A stretch of 64,000 bases of DNA, taken from Clusia tigrina (lineage: Eukaryota > Arthropoda > Insecta > Diptera > Clusiidae). The position numbers were made by a program, and so were the translations under genes. The stretch lies in assembly GCA_920105625.2 (NCBI GenBank), contig OV050033.1, forward strand, positions 111,809,700 to 111,873,699, written 5' to 3'. Of this stretch, positions 50,495 through 63,060 are shown in pieces. The notes under the pieces are model-generated. The model saw only the letters and a program-made list of their open reading frames with translations, was not told where the DNA came from and did no database searches. The stretch's first letter is position 1. Each line of letters opens with the position of its first letter.

Positions 50495-50848
50495 GACGCT
50501 CCAGTAAAAAGTTACAAGCATTTGTATGTTGCAAACTTTGATAGGTGTAGGACGTACCGTATAGAAGTTAGGGCCATTTGTAGTTTTATCAGTGTTTGAT
50601 TTGGGACTCAAGGGTAGCATAGCTTTGAGCGATAGCTTAAATAGACAAGAGGCTCGAGTAATTTATTGCTACAAAATTTCAAGGTTTTATGACGCTCCAG
50701 TAAAAAGTTACAAGCATTTGTATGTTGCAAACTTTGATAGGTGCAGGTCGTATCGTATGGAAGTTAGGGTCAATTGAAGTTTTATCAGTGTTTGATTTGG
50801 GACTCAAGGGTAGCATAGCTTTCAGCGATAGCTAAAATTGACAAGAAG

Positions 50849-52805
50849 CTCGAATACTTTATTGTTACAAAATTTCAAGGTTTTATGACGCTCCAGTAAA
50901 AAGTTACAAGCATTTGTAAGATGCAAACTTTGATAGGTGTAGGACGTACCGTATAGAAGTTAGGGCCATTTGAAGTTTTATCAGTGTTTGATTTGGGACT
51001 CAAGGGTAGCATAGCTTTGAGCGATAGCTTAAATTGACAAGAGACTAGAGTTCTTTATTGTTACAAAATTTCAAGGTTTTATGACGCTCCAGTAAAAAGT
51101 GACAAGCATTTGTATGTTGCAAACTTTGATAGGTGTAAGACGTACTGTATAGAAGTTAGGGCCATTTGAAGTTTTATCAGTGTTTGATTTGGGACTCAAG
51201 AGTAGCATAGCTTTGAGCGATAGCTGAAATTGACAAGAGGCTCGAGTACTTTATTGCTACAAAATTTCAAGGTTTTATGACGCTCCAGTAAAAAGTTACA
51301 AGCATTTGTATGTTGCAAACTTTGATAGGTGTAGGACGTATCGTATAGAAGTTAGGGTCAATTGAAGTTTTATCAGTGTTTGATTTGGGACTCAAGGGTA
51401 GCATAGATTTCAGCGATAGCTTAAATTGACAAGAAGCTCGAGTACTTTATTGTTACAAAATTTCAAGGTTTTATGACGCTCCAGTAAAAAGTTACAAGCA
51501 TTTGTATGATGCAAACTTTGATAGGTGTAGGACGTATCGTATAGAAGCTAGGGTCAATTGAAGTTTTATCAGTGTTTGTTTGGGACTCAAGGGTAGCATA
51601 GCTTTGAGTGATAGCCGAAATTGACAAGAGGCTCGAGTACTTTATTGTTACAAAATTTCAAGGTTTTACGACGCTCCAGTAAAAAGTTACAAGCATTTGT
51701 ATGTTGCAAACTTTGATAGGTGTAGGATCCACCGTATAGATTTTAGGGCCATTTGAAGTTTTATCAGTGTTTGATTTGAGACTCAAGGGTAGCATAGCTT
51801 TGAGCGATAGCTTAAATAGACAAGAGGCTCGAGTAATTTATTGCTACAAAATTTCAAGGTTTTATGACGCTCCAGTAAAAAGTTACAAGCATTTGTATGT
51901 TGCAAACTTTGATAGGTGTAGGACGTACCGTATAGAAGTTAGGGCCATTAGAAGTTTTATCAGTGTTTGTTTGGGACTCAAGGGTAGCATAGCTTTGAGT
52001 GATAGCCGAAATTGACAAGAGGCTCGAGAACTTTATTGTTACAAAATTTCAAGGTTTTACGACGCTCCAGTAAAAAGTTACAAGCATTTGTATGTTGCAA
52101 ACTTTGATAGGTGTAGGATCCACCGTATAGATTTTAGGGCCATTTGAAGTTTTATCAGTGTTTGATTTGGGACTCAAGGGTAGCATAGCTTTGAGCGATA
52201 GCTTAAATATACAAGAGGCTCGAGTAATTTATTGCTACAAAATTTCAAGGTTTTATGACGCTCCAGTAAAAAGTTACAAGCATTTGTATGTTGCAAACTT
52301 TGATAGGTGTAGGACGTATCGTATAGAAGTTAGGGTCAATTGAAGTTTTATCAGTGTTTGATTTGGGACTCAAGGGTAGCATAGCTTTCAGCGATAGCTT
52401 AAATTGACAAGAAGCTCGAGTACTTTATTGTTACAAAATTTCAAGGTTTTATGACGCTCCAGTAAAAAGTTACAAGCATTTGTATGATGCAAACTTTGAT
52501 AGGTGCAGGACGTACCGTATAGAAGTTAGGGCCATTTGAAGTTTTATCAGTGTTTGATTTGGGAGTCAAGGGTAGCATAGCTTTGAGCGATAGCTTAAAT
52601 TGACAAGAGGCTCGAGTACTTTATTTTTACAAAATTTCAAGGTTTTATGACGCTCCCGTAAAAAGTTACAAGCATTTGTATGTTGCAAACTTTGATAGGT
52701 GTAGGACGTACCGTATAGAAGTTAGGGCCATTAGAAGTTTTATCAGTGTTTGTTTGGGACTCAAGGGTAGCATAGCTTTGAGTGATAGCCGAAATTGACA
52801 AGAAG
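50849..52805 (+). repeat. 1,957-bp (10-monomer) tandem duplication, copy 1
   Basis: Order A-B-M-N-O-P-O'-L''-Q'-R. It shares with the following copy the variants gatttgagactc (51,770 region) and aggtgcaggacgtaccg (52,501 region). The second is not seen in the related unit at 44,042. These shared private bases show a recent tandem duplication. It also has its own gactagagttc near 51,044 and gtaagatgc near 50,917. Confidence 0.87.
52792..52802. other. Unequal-exchange junction R/L
   Basis: The left side reads as an R monomer (gtgatagccg) and the right side as an L monomer (aagctcgaatac). They switch inside the shared bases aaattgacaag. The parental L sequence is at about 50,832-50,856, exactly 1,957 bp upstream, so this is the joint created by the 10-monomer duplication. 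Confidence 0.85.
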
Positions 52806-54762
52806 CTCGAATACTTTATTGTTACAAAATTTCAAGGTTTTATGACGCTCCAGTAAAAAGTTACAAGCATTTGTATGATGCAAACTTTGATAGGTGTAGG
52901 ACGTACCGTATAGAAGTTAGGGCCATTTGAAGTTTTATCAGTGTTTGATTTGGGACTCAAGGGTAGCATAGCTTTGAGCGATAGCTTAAATTGACAAGAG
53001 ACTCGAGTTCTTTATTGTTACAAAATTTCAAGGTTTTATGACGCTCCAGTAAAAAGTGACAAGCATTTGTATGTTGCAAACTTTGATAGGTGTAAGACGT
53101 ACTGTATAGAAGTTAGGGCCATTTGAAGTTTTATCAGTGTTTGATTTGGGACTCAAGAGTAGCATAGCTTTGAGCGATAGCTGAAATTGACAAGAGGCTC
53201 GAGTACTTTATTGCTACAAAATTTCAAGGTTTTATGACGCTCCAGTAAAAAGTTACAAGCATTTGTATGTTGCAAACTTTGATAGGTGTAGGACGTATCG
53301 TATAGAAGTTAGGGTCAATTGAAGTTTTATCAGTGTTTGATTTGGGACTCAAGGGTAGCATAGATTTCAGCGATAGCTTAAATTGACAAGAAGCTCGAGT
53401 ACTTTATTGTCACAAAATTTCAAGGTTTTATGACGCTCCAGTAAAAAGTTACAAGCATTTGTATGATGCAAACTTTGATAGGTGTAGGACGTATCGTATA
53501 GAAGCTAGGGTCAATTGAAGTTTTATCAGTGTTTGTTTGGAACTCAAGGGTAGCATAGCTTTGAGTGATAGCCGAAATTGACAAGAGGCTCGAGTACTTT
53601 ATTGTTACAAAATTTCAAGGTTTTACGACGCTCCAGTAAAAAGTTACAAGCATTTGTATGTTGCAAACTTTGATAGGTGTAGGATCCACCGTATAGATTT
53701 TAGGGCCATTTGAAGTTTTATCAGTGTTTGATTTGAGACTCAAGGGTAGCATAGCTTTGAGCGGTAGCTTAAATAGACAAGAGGCTCGAGTAATTTATTG
53801 CTACAAAATTTCAAGGTTTTATGACGCTCCAGTAAAAAGTTACAAGCATTTGTATGTTGCAAACTTTGATAGGTGTAGGACGTACCGTATAGAAGTTAGG
53901 GCCATTAGAAGTTTTATCAGTGTTTGTTTGGGACTCAAGGGTAGCATAGCTTTGAGTGATAGCCGAAATTGACAAGAGGCTCGAGTACTTTATTGTTACA
54001 AAATTTCAAGGTTTTACGACGCTCCAGTAAAAAGTTACAAGCATTTGTATGTTGCAAACTTTGATAGGTATAGGATCCACCGTATAGATTTTAGGGCCAT
54101 TTGAAGTTTTATCAGTGTTTGATTTGGGACTCAAGGGTAGCATAGCTTTGAGCGATAGCTTAAATATACAAGAGGCTCGAGTAATTTATTGCTACAAAAT
54201 TTCAAGGTTTTATGACGCTCCAGTAAAAAGTTACAAGCATTTGTATGTTGCAAACTTTGATAGGTGTAGGACGTATCGTATAGAAGTTAGGGTCAATTGA
54301 AGTTTTATCAGTGTTTGATTTGGGACTCAAGGGTAGCATAGCTTTCAGCGATAGCTTAAATTGACAAGAAGCTCGAGTACTTTATTGTTACAAAATTTCA
54401 AGGTTTTATGACGCTCCAGTAAAAAGTTACAAGCATTTGTATGATGCAAACTTTGATAGGTGCAGGACGTACCGTATAGAAGTTAGGGCCATTTGAAGTT
54501 TTATCAGTGTTTGATTTGGGAGTCAAGGGTAGCATAGCTTTGAGCGATAGCTTAAATTGACAAGAGGCTCGAGTACTTTATTGTTACAAAATTTCAAGGT
54601 TTTATGACGCTCCCGTAAAAAGTTACAAGCATTTGTATGTTGCAAACTTTGATAGGTGTAGGACGTACCGTATAGAAGTTAGGGCCATTAGAAGTTTTAT
54701 CAGTGTTTGTTTGGGACTCAAGGGTAGCATAGCTTTGAGTGATAGCCGAAATTGACAAGAGG
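52806..54762 (+). repeat. 1,957-bp (10-monomer) tandem duplication, copy 2
   Basis: Starts just after the R/L exchange point (52,792-52,802). It repeats A-B-M-N-O-P-O'-L''-Q'-R with the shared private variants gatttgagactc and aggtgcaggacg. It has its own gagcggtagc near 53,760, attgtcacaaaa near 53,407 and gataggtatagg near 54,064. Confidence 0.87.
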
Positions 54763-55938
54763 CTCGAGTACTTTATTGTTACAAAATTTCAAGGTTTTAC
54801 GACGCTCCAGTAAAAAGTTACCAGCATTTGTATGTTGCAAACTTTGATAGGTGTAGGACGTACCGTATAGAAGTTAGGGCCATTTGAAGTTTTATCAGTG
54901 TTTGATGTAGAACTCAAGGGTAGCATAGCTTTGAGCGATAGCTAAAATTGACAAGAAGCTCGACTACTTTATTGTAACAAAATTTCAAGGTTTTATGACG
55001 CTCCAGTAAAAAGTTGCAAGCGTTTGTATGTTGCAAACATTGATAGGTGTAGGACGTACCGTATAAAAGTTAGGGCCATTAGAAGTTTTATCAGTGTTTG
55101 TTTGGGACTCAAGGGTAGCATAGCTTTGAGTGATAGCTTAAATTGACAAGAAGCTCGAGTACTTTATTGTTACAAAATTTCAAGGTTTTATGACGCTCCA
55201 GTAAAAAGTTACAAGCATTTGTATGATGCAAACTTTGATAGGTGTAGGATGCACCGTATAGATTTTAGGGCCATTTGAAGTTTTATCAGTGTTTGATTTG
55301 GGACTCAAGGGTAGCATAGCTTTGAGCGATAGCTTAAATAGACAAGAGACTCGAGCAATTTATTGCTAAAAAATTTCAAGGTTTTATGACGCTCCAGTAA
55401 AAAGTTACAAGCATTTGTATGTTGCAAACTTTGATAGGTGTAGGACGTATCGTATAGAAGTTAGGGTCAATTGAAGTTTTATCAGTGTTTGATTTGGGAC
55501 TCAAGGGTAGCATAGCTTTCAGCGATAGCTAAAATTGACAAGAAGCTGGAGTACTTTATTACAAAATTTCAAGGTTTTATGACGCTCCAGTAAAAAGTTA
55601 CAAGCGTTTGTATGTTGCAAACATTGATAGGTGTAGGACGTACCGTATAAAAGTTAGGGCCATTTGAAGTTTTATCAGTGTTTGATTTGGGACTAAAGGG
55701 TAGCATAGCTTTGAGCGATAGCTTAAATTGACAAAAGGTTCGAGTACTTTATTGTTAAAAAATTTCAAGGTTCTATGACGCTCCAGTAAAAAGTTACAGG
55801 CATTTGTATGTTGCAAACTTAATAGGTGTAGGACGTACCGTATAGAAGTTAGGGCCATTTGAAGTTTTATCAGTATTTGATGTAGAACTCAAGGGTAGCA
55901 TAGCTTTGAGCGATAGCTTAAATTGACAAGAGGCTAGA

Positions 55939-55967
55939 GTACTATTGTTGTATTATTGTATTGTTAC
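55939..55967 (+). repeat. 14-bp slippage insertion, copy 1
   Basis: The normal gtactttattgttac (15 bp) is here 29 bp long, with attgt-type steps repeated (actattgttg, tattattgta, ttgttac). Replication slippage on the attgt word is the simplest reading. Confidence 0.88.
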
Positions 55968-57944
55968 AAAATTTCAAGGTTTTATGACGCTCCAGTAAAA
56001 AGTTACAAGCATTTGTATGTTGCAAACTTTGATAGGTGTAGGACGTACCGTATAGAAGTTAGGGCCATTAGAAGTTTTATCAGTGTTTGTTTGGGACTCA
56101 AGGGTAGCATAGCTTTGAGTGATAGCCAAAATTGACAAGAGGCTCGAGTACTTTATTGTTACAAAATTTCAAGGTTTTACGACGCTCCAGTAAAAAGTTA
56201 CAATCATTTGTATGTTGCAAACTTTGATAGGTGTAGGATCCACCGTATAGATTTTAGGGCCATTTGAAGTTTTATCAGTGTTTGATTTGGGACTCAAGGG
56301 TAGCATAGCTTTGAGCGATAGCTTAAATAGACAAGAGGCTCGAGTAATTTATTGCTACAAAATTTCAAGGTTTTATGACGCTCCAGTAAAAAGTTACAAG
56401 CATTTGTATGTTGCAAACTTTGATAGGTGTAGGACGTATCGTATAGAAGTTAGGGTCAATTGAAGTTTTATCAGTGTTTGATTTGGGACTCAAGGGTAGC
56501 ATAGCTTTCAGCGATAGCTTAAATTGACAAGAAGCTCGAGTACTTTATTGTTACAAAATTTCAAGGTTTTATGACGCTCCAGTAAAAAGTTACAAGCATT
56601 TGTATGATGCAAACTTTGATAGGTGTAGGACGTACCGTATAGAAGTTAGGGCCATTTGAAGTTTTATCAGTGTTTGATTTGGGAGTCAAGTGTAGCATAG
56701 CTTTGAGTGATAGCTTAAATTGACAAGAGGCTCGAGTACTTTATTGTTACAAACTTTCAAGGTTTTATGACGCTCGCGTAAAAAGTTACAAGCATTTGTA
56801 TGTTGCAAACTTTGATAGGTGTAGGACGTACCGTATATAAGTTAGGGCCATTAGAAGTTTTATCAGTGTTTGTTTGGGACTCAAGGGTACCATAGCTTTG
56901 AGTGATAGCCGAAATTGACAAGAAGCTCGAGTACTTTATTGTTACAAAATTTCAAGGTTTTACGACGCTCCAGTAAAAAGTTACCAGCATTTGTATGTTG
57001 CAAACTTTGATAGGTGTAGGATGCACCGTATAGATTTTAGGGCCATTTGAAGTTTTATCAGTGTTTGATTTGGGACTCAAGGGTAGCATAGCTTTGAGCG
57101 ATAGCTTAAATAGACAAGAGGCTCGAGTAATTTATTGCTAAAAAATTTCAAGGTTTTATGATGCTCCAGTAAAAAGTTACAAGCATTTGTATGTTGCAAA
57201 CTTTGATAGGAGTAGGACGTATCGTATAGAAGTTAGGGTCAATTGAAGTTTTATCAGTGTTTGATTTGGGACTCAAGGGTAGCATAGCTTTCAGCGATAG
57301 CTAAAATTGACAAGAAGCTCGAGTACTTTATTGTTACAAAATTTCAAGGTTTTATGACGCTCCAGTAAAAAGTTGCAAGCGTTTGTATGTTGCAAACATT
57401 GATAGGTGTAGGACGTACCGTATAAAAGTTAGGGCCATTTGAAGTTTTATCAGTGTTTGATTTGGGACTAAAGGGTAGCATAGCTTTGAGCGATAGCTTA
57501 AATTGACAAAAGGCTCGAGTACTTTATTGTTACAAAATTTCAAGGTTCTATGACGCTCCAGTAAAAAGTTACAGGCATTTGTATGTTGCAAACTTAATAG
57601 GTGTAGGACGTAGCGTACAGAAGTTAGGGCCATTTGAAGTTTTATCAGTGTTTGATGTAGAACTCAAGGGTAGCATAGCTTTGAGCGATAGCTTAAATTC
57701 ACAAGAGGCTCGAGTACTTTATTGTTACAAAATTTCATTGTTTTATGACGCTCCAGTAAAAAGTTGCAAGCGTTTGTATGTTGCAAACTTTGATAGGTGT
57801 AGGATGTACCGTATAGAAGTTAGGGCCATTTGAAGTTTTATCAGTGTTTGAATTGGGACTCAAGGGTAGCATAGCTTTGAGCTATAGCTTAAATTGACAA
57901 GAGGCTCGAGCACTTTATTGTTACAAAATTTCAATATTTTATGA

Positions 57945-58531
57945 CGCTCCAGTAAAAAGTTACAAGCATTTGTATGTTGCAAACGTTGATAGGTGTATGA
58001 CGTACCATAAATAAGTTAGGGCCATTTGAAGTTTTATCAGTGTTTGATTTGGGACTCAAGGGTAGCATAGCTTTGAGCGATAGCTTAAATTGACAAGAGG
58101 CTCGAGTACTTTATTGTTTCAAAATTTCAAGGTTTTATGACGCTCCAGTAAAAAGTTACAAGCATTTGTATGTTGCAAACTTTGATAGGTATATGACGTA
58201 CCGTATAGAAGTTAGGGCCATTTGAAGTTTTATCAGTGCTTGATTTGGGACTCAAGGGTAGCATAGCTTTGAGCGATAACTTAAATTGACAAGAGGCTCG
58301 AGCACTTTATTGTTACAAAATTTCAAGGTTTTATGACGCTCCAGTAAAAAGTTACAGGTATATGTATGTTGCAAACTTAATAGGTGTGGGACGTACCGTA
58401 TAGAAGTTAGGGCCATTTGAAGTTTTATCAGTGTTTGATGTGGGACTCAAGGGTAGCATAGCTTTGAGCGATAACTAAAATTGACAAGAGGCTCGAGTAC
58501 TTTATTGTTACAAAATTTCAAGGTTTTATGA
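57945..58531 (+). repeat. 587-bp three-monomer duplication, copy 1
   Basis: Monomers with aaacgttgatagg and taccataaataag, then attgtttcaaaa with gcgataactt, then ttacaggtatatg with gatgtggg. The same three follow directly at 58,532. A single version of the block lies near 62,460-63,045. Confidence 0.85.
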
Positions 58532-59116
58532 CGCTCCAGTAAAAAGTTACAAGCATTTGTATGTTGCAAACGTTGATAGGTGTATGACGTACCATAAATA
58601 AGTTAGGGCCATTTGAAGTTTTATCAGTGTTTGATTTGGGACTCAAGGGTAGCATAGCTTTGAGCGATAGCTTAAATTGACAAGAGGCTCGAGTACTTTA
58701 TTGTTTCAAAATTTCAAGGTTTTATGACGCTCCAGTAAAAAGTTACAAGCAATTGTATGTTGCAAACTTTGATAGGTGTATGACGTACCGTATAGAAGTT
58801 AGGGCCATTTGAAGTTTTATCAGTGTTTGATTTGGGACTCAAGGGTAGCATAGCTTTGAGCGATAACTTAAATTGACAAGAGGCTCGAGCACTTTATTGT
58901 TACAAAATTTCAAGGTTTTATGACGCTCCAGTAAAAAGTTACAGGTATATGTATGTTGCAAACTTAATAGGTGTAGGACGTACCGTATAGAAGTTAGGGC
59001 CATTTGAAGTTTTATCAGTGTTTGATGTGGGACTCAAGGGTAACATAGCTTTGAGCGATAGCTTAAATTGACAAGAGGCTCGAGTACTTTATTGTTACAA
59101 AATTTCAAGGTTTTAT
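58532..59116 (+). repeat. 587-bp three-monomer duplication, copy 2
   Basis: Repeats aaacgttgatagg (58,568), attgtttcaaaa and ttacaggtatatg (58,940). It differs by gcaattgtatg near 58,750 and by gggtaacatagc near 59,038. The latter is shared with the 62.9-kb version, so this copy is the closer relative of the single block in the second 4.5-kb unit. Confidence 0.85.
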
Positions 59117-59160
59117 GACGCTCCAGTAAAAAGTTACAGGCATTTGTATGTTGCAAACTT

Positions 59161-62100
59161 TGATAGGTGTAGGACGTACCGTATAGAAGTTAGGGCCATT
59201 AGAAGTTTTATCAGTGTTTGTTTGGGACTCAAGGGTAGCATAGCTTTGAGTGATAGCCGAAATTGACAAGAGGCTCGAGTACTTTATTGTTACAAAATTT
59301 CAAGGTTTTACGACGCTCCAGTAAAAAGTTACCAGCATTTGTATGTTGCAAACTTTGATAGGTGTAGGACGTACCGTATAGAAGTTAGGGCCATTTGAAG
59401 TTTTATCAGTGTTTGATGTAGAACTCAAGGGTAGCATAGCTTTGAGCGATAGCTAAAATTGACAAGAAGCTCGACTACTTTATTGTTACAAAATTTCAAG
59501 GTTTTATGACGCTCCAGTAAAAAGTTGCAAGCGTTTGTATGTTGCAAACATTGATAGGTGTAGGACGTACCGTATAAAAGTTAGGGCCATTAGAAGTTTT
59601 ATCAGTGTTTGTTTGGGACTCAAGGGTAGCATAGCTTTGAGTGATAGCTTAAATTGACAAGAAGCTCGAGTACTTTATTGTTACAAAATTTCAAGGTTTT
59701 ATGACGCTCCAGTAAAAAGTTACAAGCATTTGTATGATGCAAACTTTGATAGGTGTAGGATACACCGTATAGATTTTAGGGCCATTTGAAGTTTTATCAG
59801 TGTTTGATTTGGGACTCAAGGGTAGCATAGCTTTGAGCGATAGCTTAAATAGACAAGAGGCTCGAGCAATTTATTGCTAAAAAATTTCAAGGTTTTATGA
59901 CGCTCCAGTAAAAAGTTACAAGCATTTGTATGTTGCAAACTTTGATAGGTGTAGGACGTATCGTATAGAAGTTAGGGTCAATTGAAGTTTTATCAGTGTT
60001 TGATTTGGGACTCAAGGGTAGCATAGCTTTCAGCGATAGCTAAAATTGACAAGAAGCTCGAGTACTTTATTGTTACAAAATTTCAAGGTTTTATGACGCT
60101 CCAGTAAAAAGTTGCAAGCGTTTGTATGTTGCAAACATTGATAGGTGTAGGACGTACCGTATAAAAGTTAGGGCCATTTGAAGTTTTATCAGTGTTTGAT
60201 TTGGGACTAAAGGGTAGCATAGCTTTGAGCGATAGCTTAAATTGACAAAAGGCTCGAGTACTTTATTGTTACAAAATTTCAAGGTTCTATGACGCTCCAG
60301 TAAAAAGTTACAGGCATTTGTATGTTGCAAACTTAATAGGTGTAGGACGTGCCGTATAGAAGTTAGGGCCATTTGAAGTTTTATCAGTGTTTGATGTAGA
60401 ACTCAAGGGTACCATAGCTTTGAGCGATAGCTTAAATTGACAAGAGGCTAGAGTACTATTGTTGTATTATTGTATTGTTACAAAATTTCAAGGTTTTATG
60501 ACGCTCCAGTAAAAAGTTACAAGCATTTGTATGTTGCAAACTTTGATAGGTGTAGGACGTACCGTATAGAAGTTAGGGCCATTAGAAGTTTTATCAGTGT
60601 TTGTTTGGGACTCAAGGGTAGCATAACTTTGAGTGATAGCCGAAATTGACAAGAGGCTCGAGTACTTTATTGTTACAAAATTTCAAGGTTTTACGACGCT
60701 CCAGTAAAAAGTTACAAGCATTTGTATGTTGCAAACTTTGATAGGTGTAGGATCCACCGTATAGATTTTAGGGCCATTTGAAGTTTTATCAGTGTTTGAT
60801 TTGGGACTCAAGGGTAGCTTAGCTTTGAGCGATAGCTTAAATAGACAAGAGGCTCGAGTAATTTATTGCTACAAAATTTCAAAGCTTTATGACGCTCCAG
60901 TAAAAAGTTACAAGCATTTGTATGTTGCAAACTTTGATAGGTGTAGGACGTATCGTATAGAAGTTAGGGTCAATTGAAGTTTTATCAGTGTTTGATTTGG
61001 GACTCAAGGGTAGCATAGCTTTCAGCGATAGCTTAAATTGACAAGAAGCTCGAGTACTTTATTGTTACAAAATTTCAAGGTTTTATGACGCTCCAGTAAA
61101 AAGTTACAAGCATTTGTATGATGCAAACTTTGATAGGTGTAGGACGTACCGTATAGAAGTTAGGGCCATTTGAAGTTTTATCAGTATTTGATTTGGGAGT
61201 CAAGGGTAGCATAGCTTTGAGTGATAGCTTAAATTGACAAGAGGCTCGAGTACTTTATTGTTACAAACTTTCAAGGTTTTATGACGCTCGCGTAAAAAGT
61301 TACAAGCATTTGTATGTTGCAAACTTTGATAGGTGTAGGACGTACCGTATAGAAGTTAGGGCCATTAGAAGTTTTATCAGTGTTTGTTTGGGACTCAAGG
61401 GTAGCATAGCTTTGAGTGATAGCCGAAATTGACAAGAAGCTCGAGTACTTTATTGTTACAAAATTTCAAGGTTTTACGACGCTCCAGTAAAAAGTTACCA
61501 GCATTTGTATGTTGCAAACTTTGATAGGTGTAGGATGCACCGTATAGATTTTAGGGCCATTTGAAGTTTTATCAGTGTTTGATTTGGGACTCAAGGGTAG
61601 CATAGCTTTGACCGATAGCTTAAATAGACAAGAGGCTCGAGTAATTTATTGCTAAAAAATTTCAAGGTTTTATGATGCTCCAGTAAAAAGTTACAAGCAT
61701 TTGTATGTTGCAAACTTTGATAGGAGTAGGACGTATCGTATAGAAGTTAGGGTAAATTGAAGTTTTATCAGTGTTTGATTTGGGACTCAAGGGTAGCATA
61801 GCTTTCAGCGATAGCTAAAATTGACAAGAAGCTCGAGTACTTTATTGTTACAAAATTTCAAGGTTTTATGACGCTCCAGTAAAAAGTTGCAAGCGTTTGT
61901 ATGTTGCAAACATTGATAGGTGTAGGACGTACCGTATAAAAGTTAGGGCCATTTGAAGTTTTATCAGTGTTTGATTTGGGACTAATGGGTAGCATAGCTT
62001 TGAGCGATAGCTTAAATTGACAAAAGGCTCGAGTACTTTATTGTTACAAAATTTCAAGGTTCTATGACGCTCCAGTAAAAAGTTACAGGCATTTGTATGT

Positions 62101-63060
62101 TGCAAACTTAATAGGTGTAGGACGTACCGTACAGAAGTTAGGGCCATTTGAAGTTTTATCAGTGTTTGATGTAGAACTCAAGGGTAGCATAGCTTTGAGC
62201 GATAGCTTAAATTCACAAGAGGCTCGAGTACTTTATTGTTACAAAATTTCATGGTTTTATGACGCTCCAGTAAAAAGTTGCAAGCGTTTGTATGTTGCAA
62301 ACTTTGATAGGTGTAGGAAGTACCGTATAGAAGTTAGGGCCATTTGAAGTTTTATCAGTGTTTGAATTGGGACTCAAGGGTAGCATAGCTTTGAGCTATA
62401 GCTTAAATTGACAAGAGGCTCCAGCACTTTATTGTTACAAAATTTCAATATTTTATGACGCTCCAGTAAAAAGTTACAAGCATTTGTATGTTGCAAACGT
62501 TGATAGGTGTATGACGTACCATAAATAAGTTAGGGCCATTTGAAGTTTTATCAGTGTTTGATTTGGGACTCAAGGGTAGCATAGCTTTGAGCGATAGCTT
62601 AAATTGACAAGAGGCTCGAGTACTTTATTGTTTCAAAATTTCAAGGTTTTATGACGCTCCAGTAAAAAGTTACAAGCATTTGTATGTTGCAAACTTTGAT
62701 AGGTGTATGACGTACCGTATAGAAGTTAGGGCCATTTGAAGTTTTATCAGTGTTTGATTTGGGACTCAAGGGTAGCATAGCTTTGAGCGATAACTTAAAT
62801 TGACAAGAGGCTCGAGCACTTTATTGTTACAAAATTTCAAGGTTTTATGACGCTCCAGTAAAAAGTTACAGGTATATGTATGTTGCAAACTTAATAGGTG
62901 TAGGACGTACCGTATAGAAGTTAGGGCCATTTGAAGTTTTATCAGTGTTTGATGTGGGACTCAAGGGTAACATAGCTTTGAGCGATAGCTTAAATTGACA
63001 AGAGGCTCGAGTACTTTATTGTTACAAAATTTCAAGGTTTTATGACGCTCCAGTAAAATG
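59161..63060 (+). repeat. 4.5-kb tandem duplication, copy 2
   Basis: Partner of 54,640 onward. The joint is an X/R hybrid monomer near 59,117-59,191 (ttacaggc, then tttgatagg and ccattagaag). It has a single copy of the three-monomer block that is doubled in copy 1. Differences from copy 1 include no V deletion, aaaaggctcgag in W, gatacacc in U near 59,760 and gcataactttg near 60,625. Confidence 0.8.
60453..60481 (+). repeat. 14-bp slippage insertion, copy 2
   Basis: Identical insertion exactly 4,514 bp after the first. It marks the 4.5-kb tandem duplication unambiguously. Confidence 0.88.

Larger units (their letters stand above)
54640..59160 (+). repeat. 4.5-kb tandem duplication, copy 1
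   Basis: Order R-S-T-U-V-W-X-P-O-L''-Q'-R'-(S/U)-V-W-X-Y, then a three-monomer block twice. It matches the sequence starting near 59,150 at an offset of 4,511-4,514 bp. R' has ctcgcgtaaaaag. Y has gtttgaattggg, gagctatagc and caatatttt. In this copy V keeps the 3-bp deletion (ttattacaaaa, about 55,557) and the first W has aaaaggttcgag, as in the core cassettes. Here X is followed by gatgtagaactc and is not fused to H. Confidence 0.82.

Noticed and set aside
55939..55967. Target-site scar or mobile-element footprint
   Set aside because: The extra 14 bp are made of the local attgt word repeated. There are no terminal inverted repeats and no foreign sequence.
28580..62147. Minus-strand open frames of 72-93 codons
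   Set aside because: They are the reverse-strand reading of ordinary monomers, beginning at the cat of gggccatttg. Copies are alike only because the V-W-X monomers were duplicated.
2246..62347. Recurrent plus-strand open frames of 61-84 codons as a gene family
   Set aside because: Nearly all start at the GTG in tatcagtgtttg and stop at TGA one monomer later. They recur wherever the monomer lacks a chance stop. The 196-bp period is not a multiple of three, there is no exon or ORF structure beyond the repeat, and indels are not in threes.
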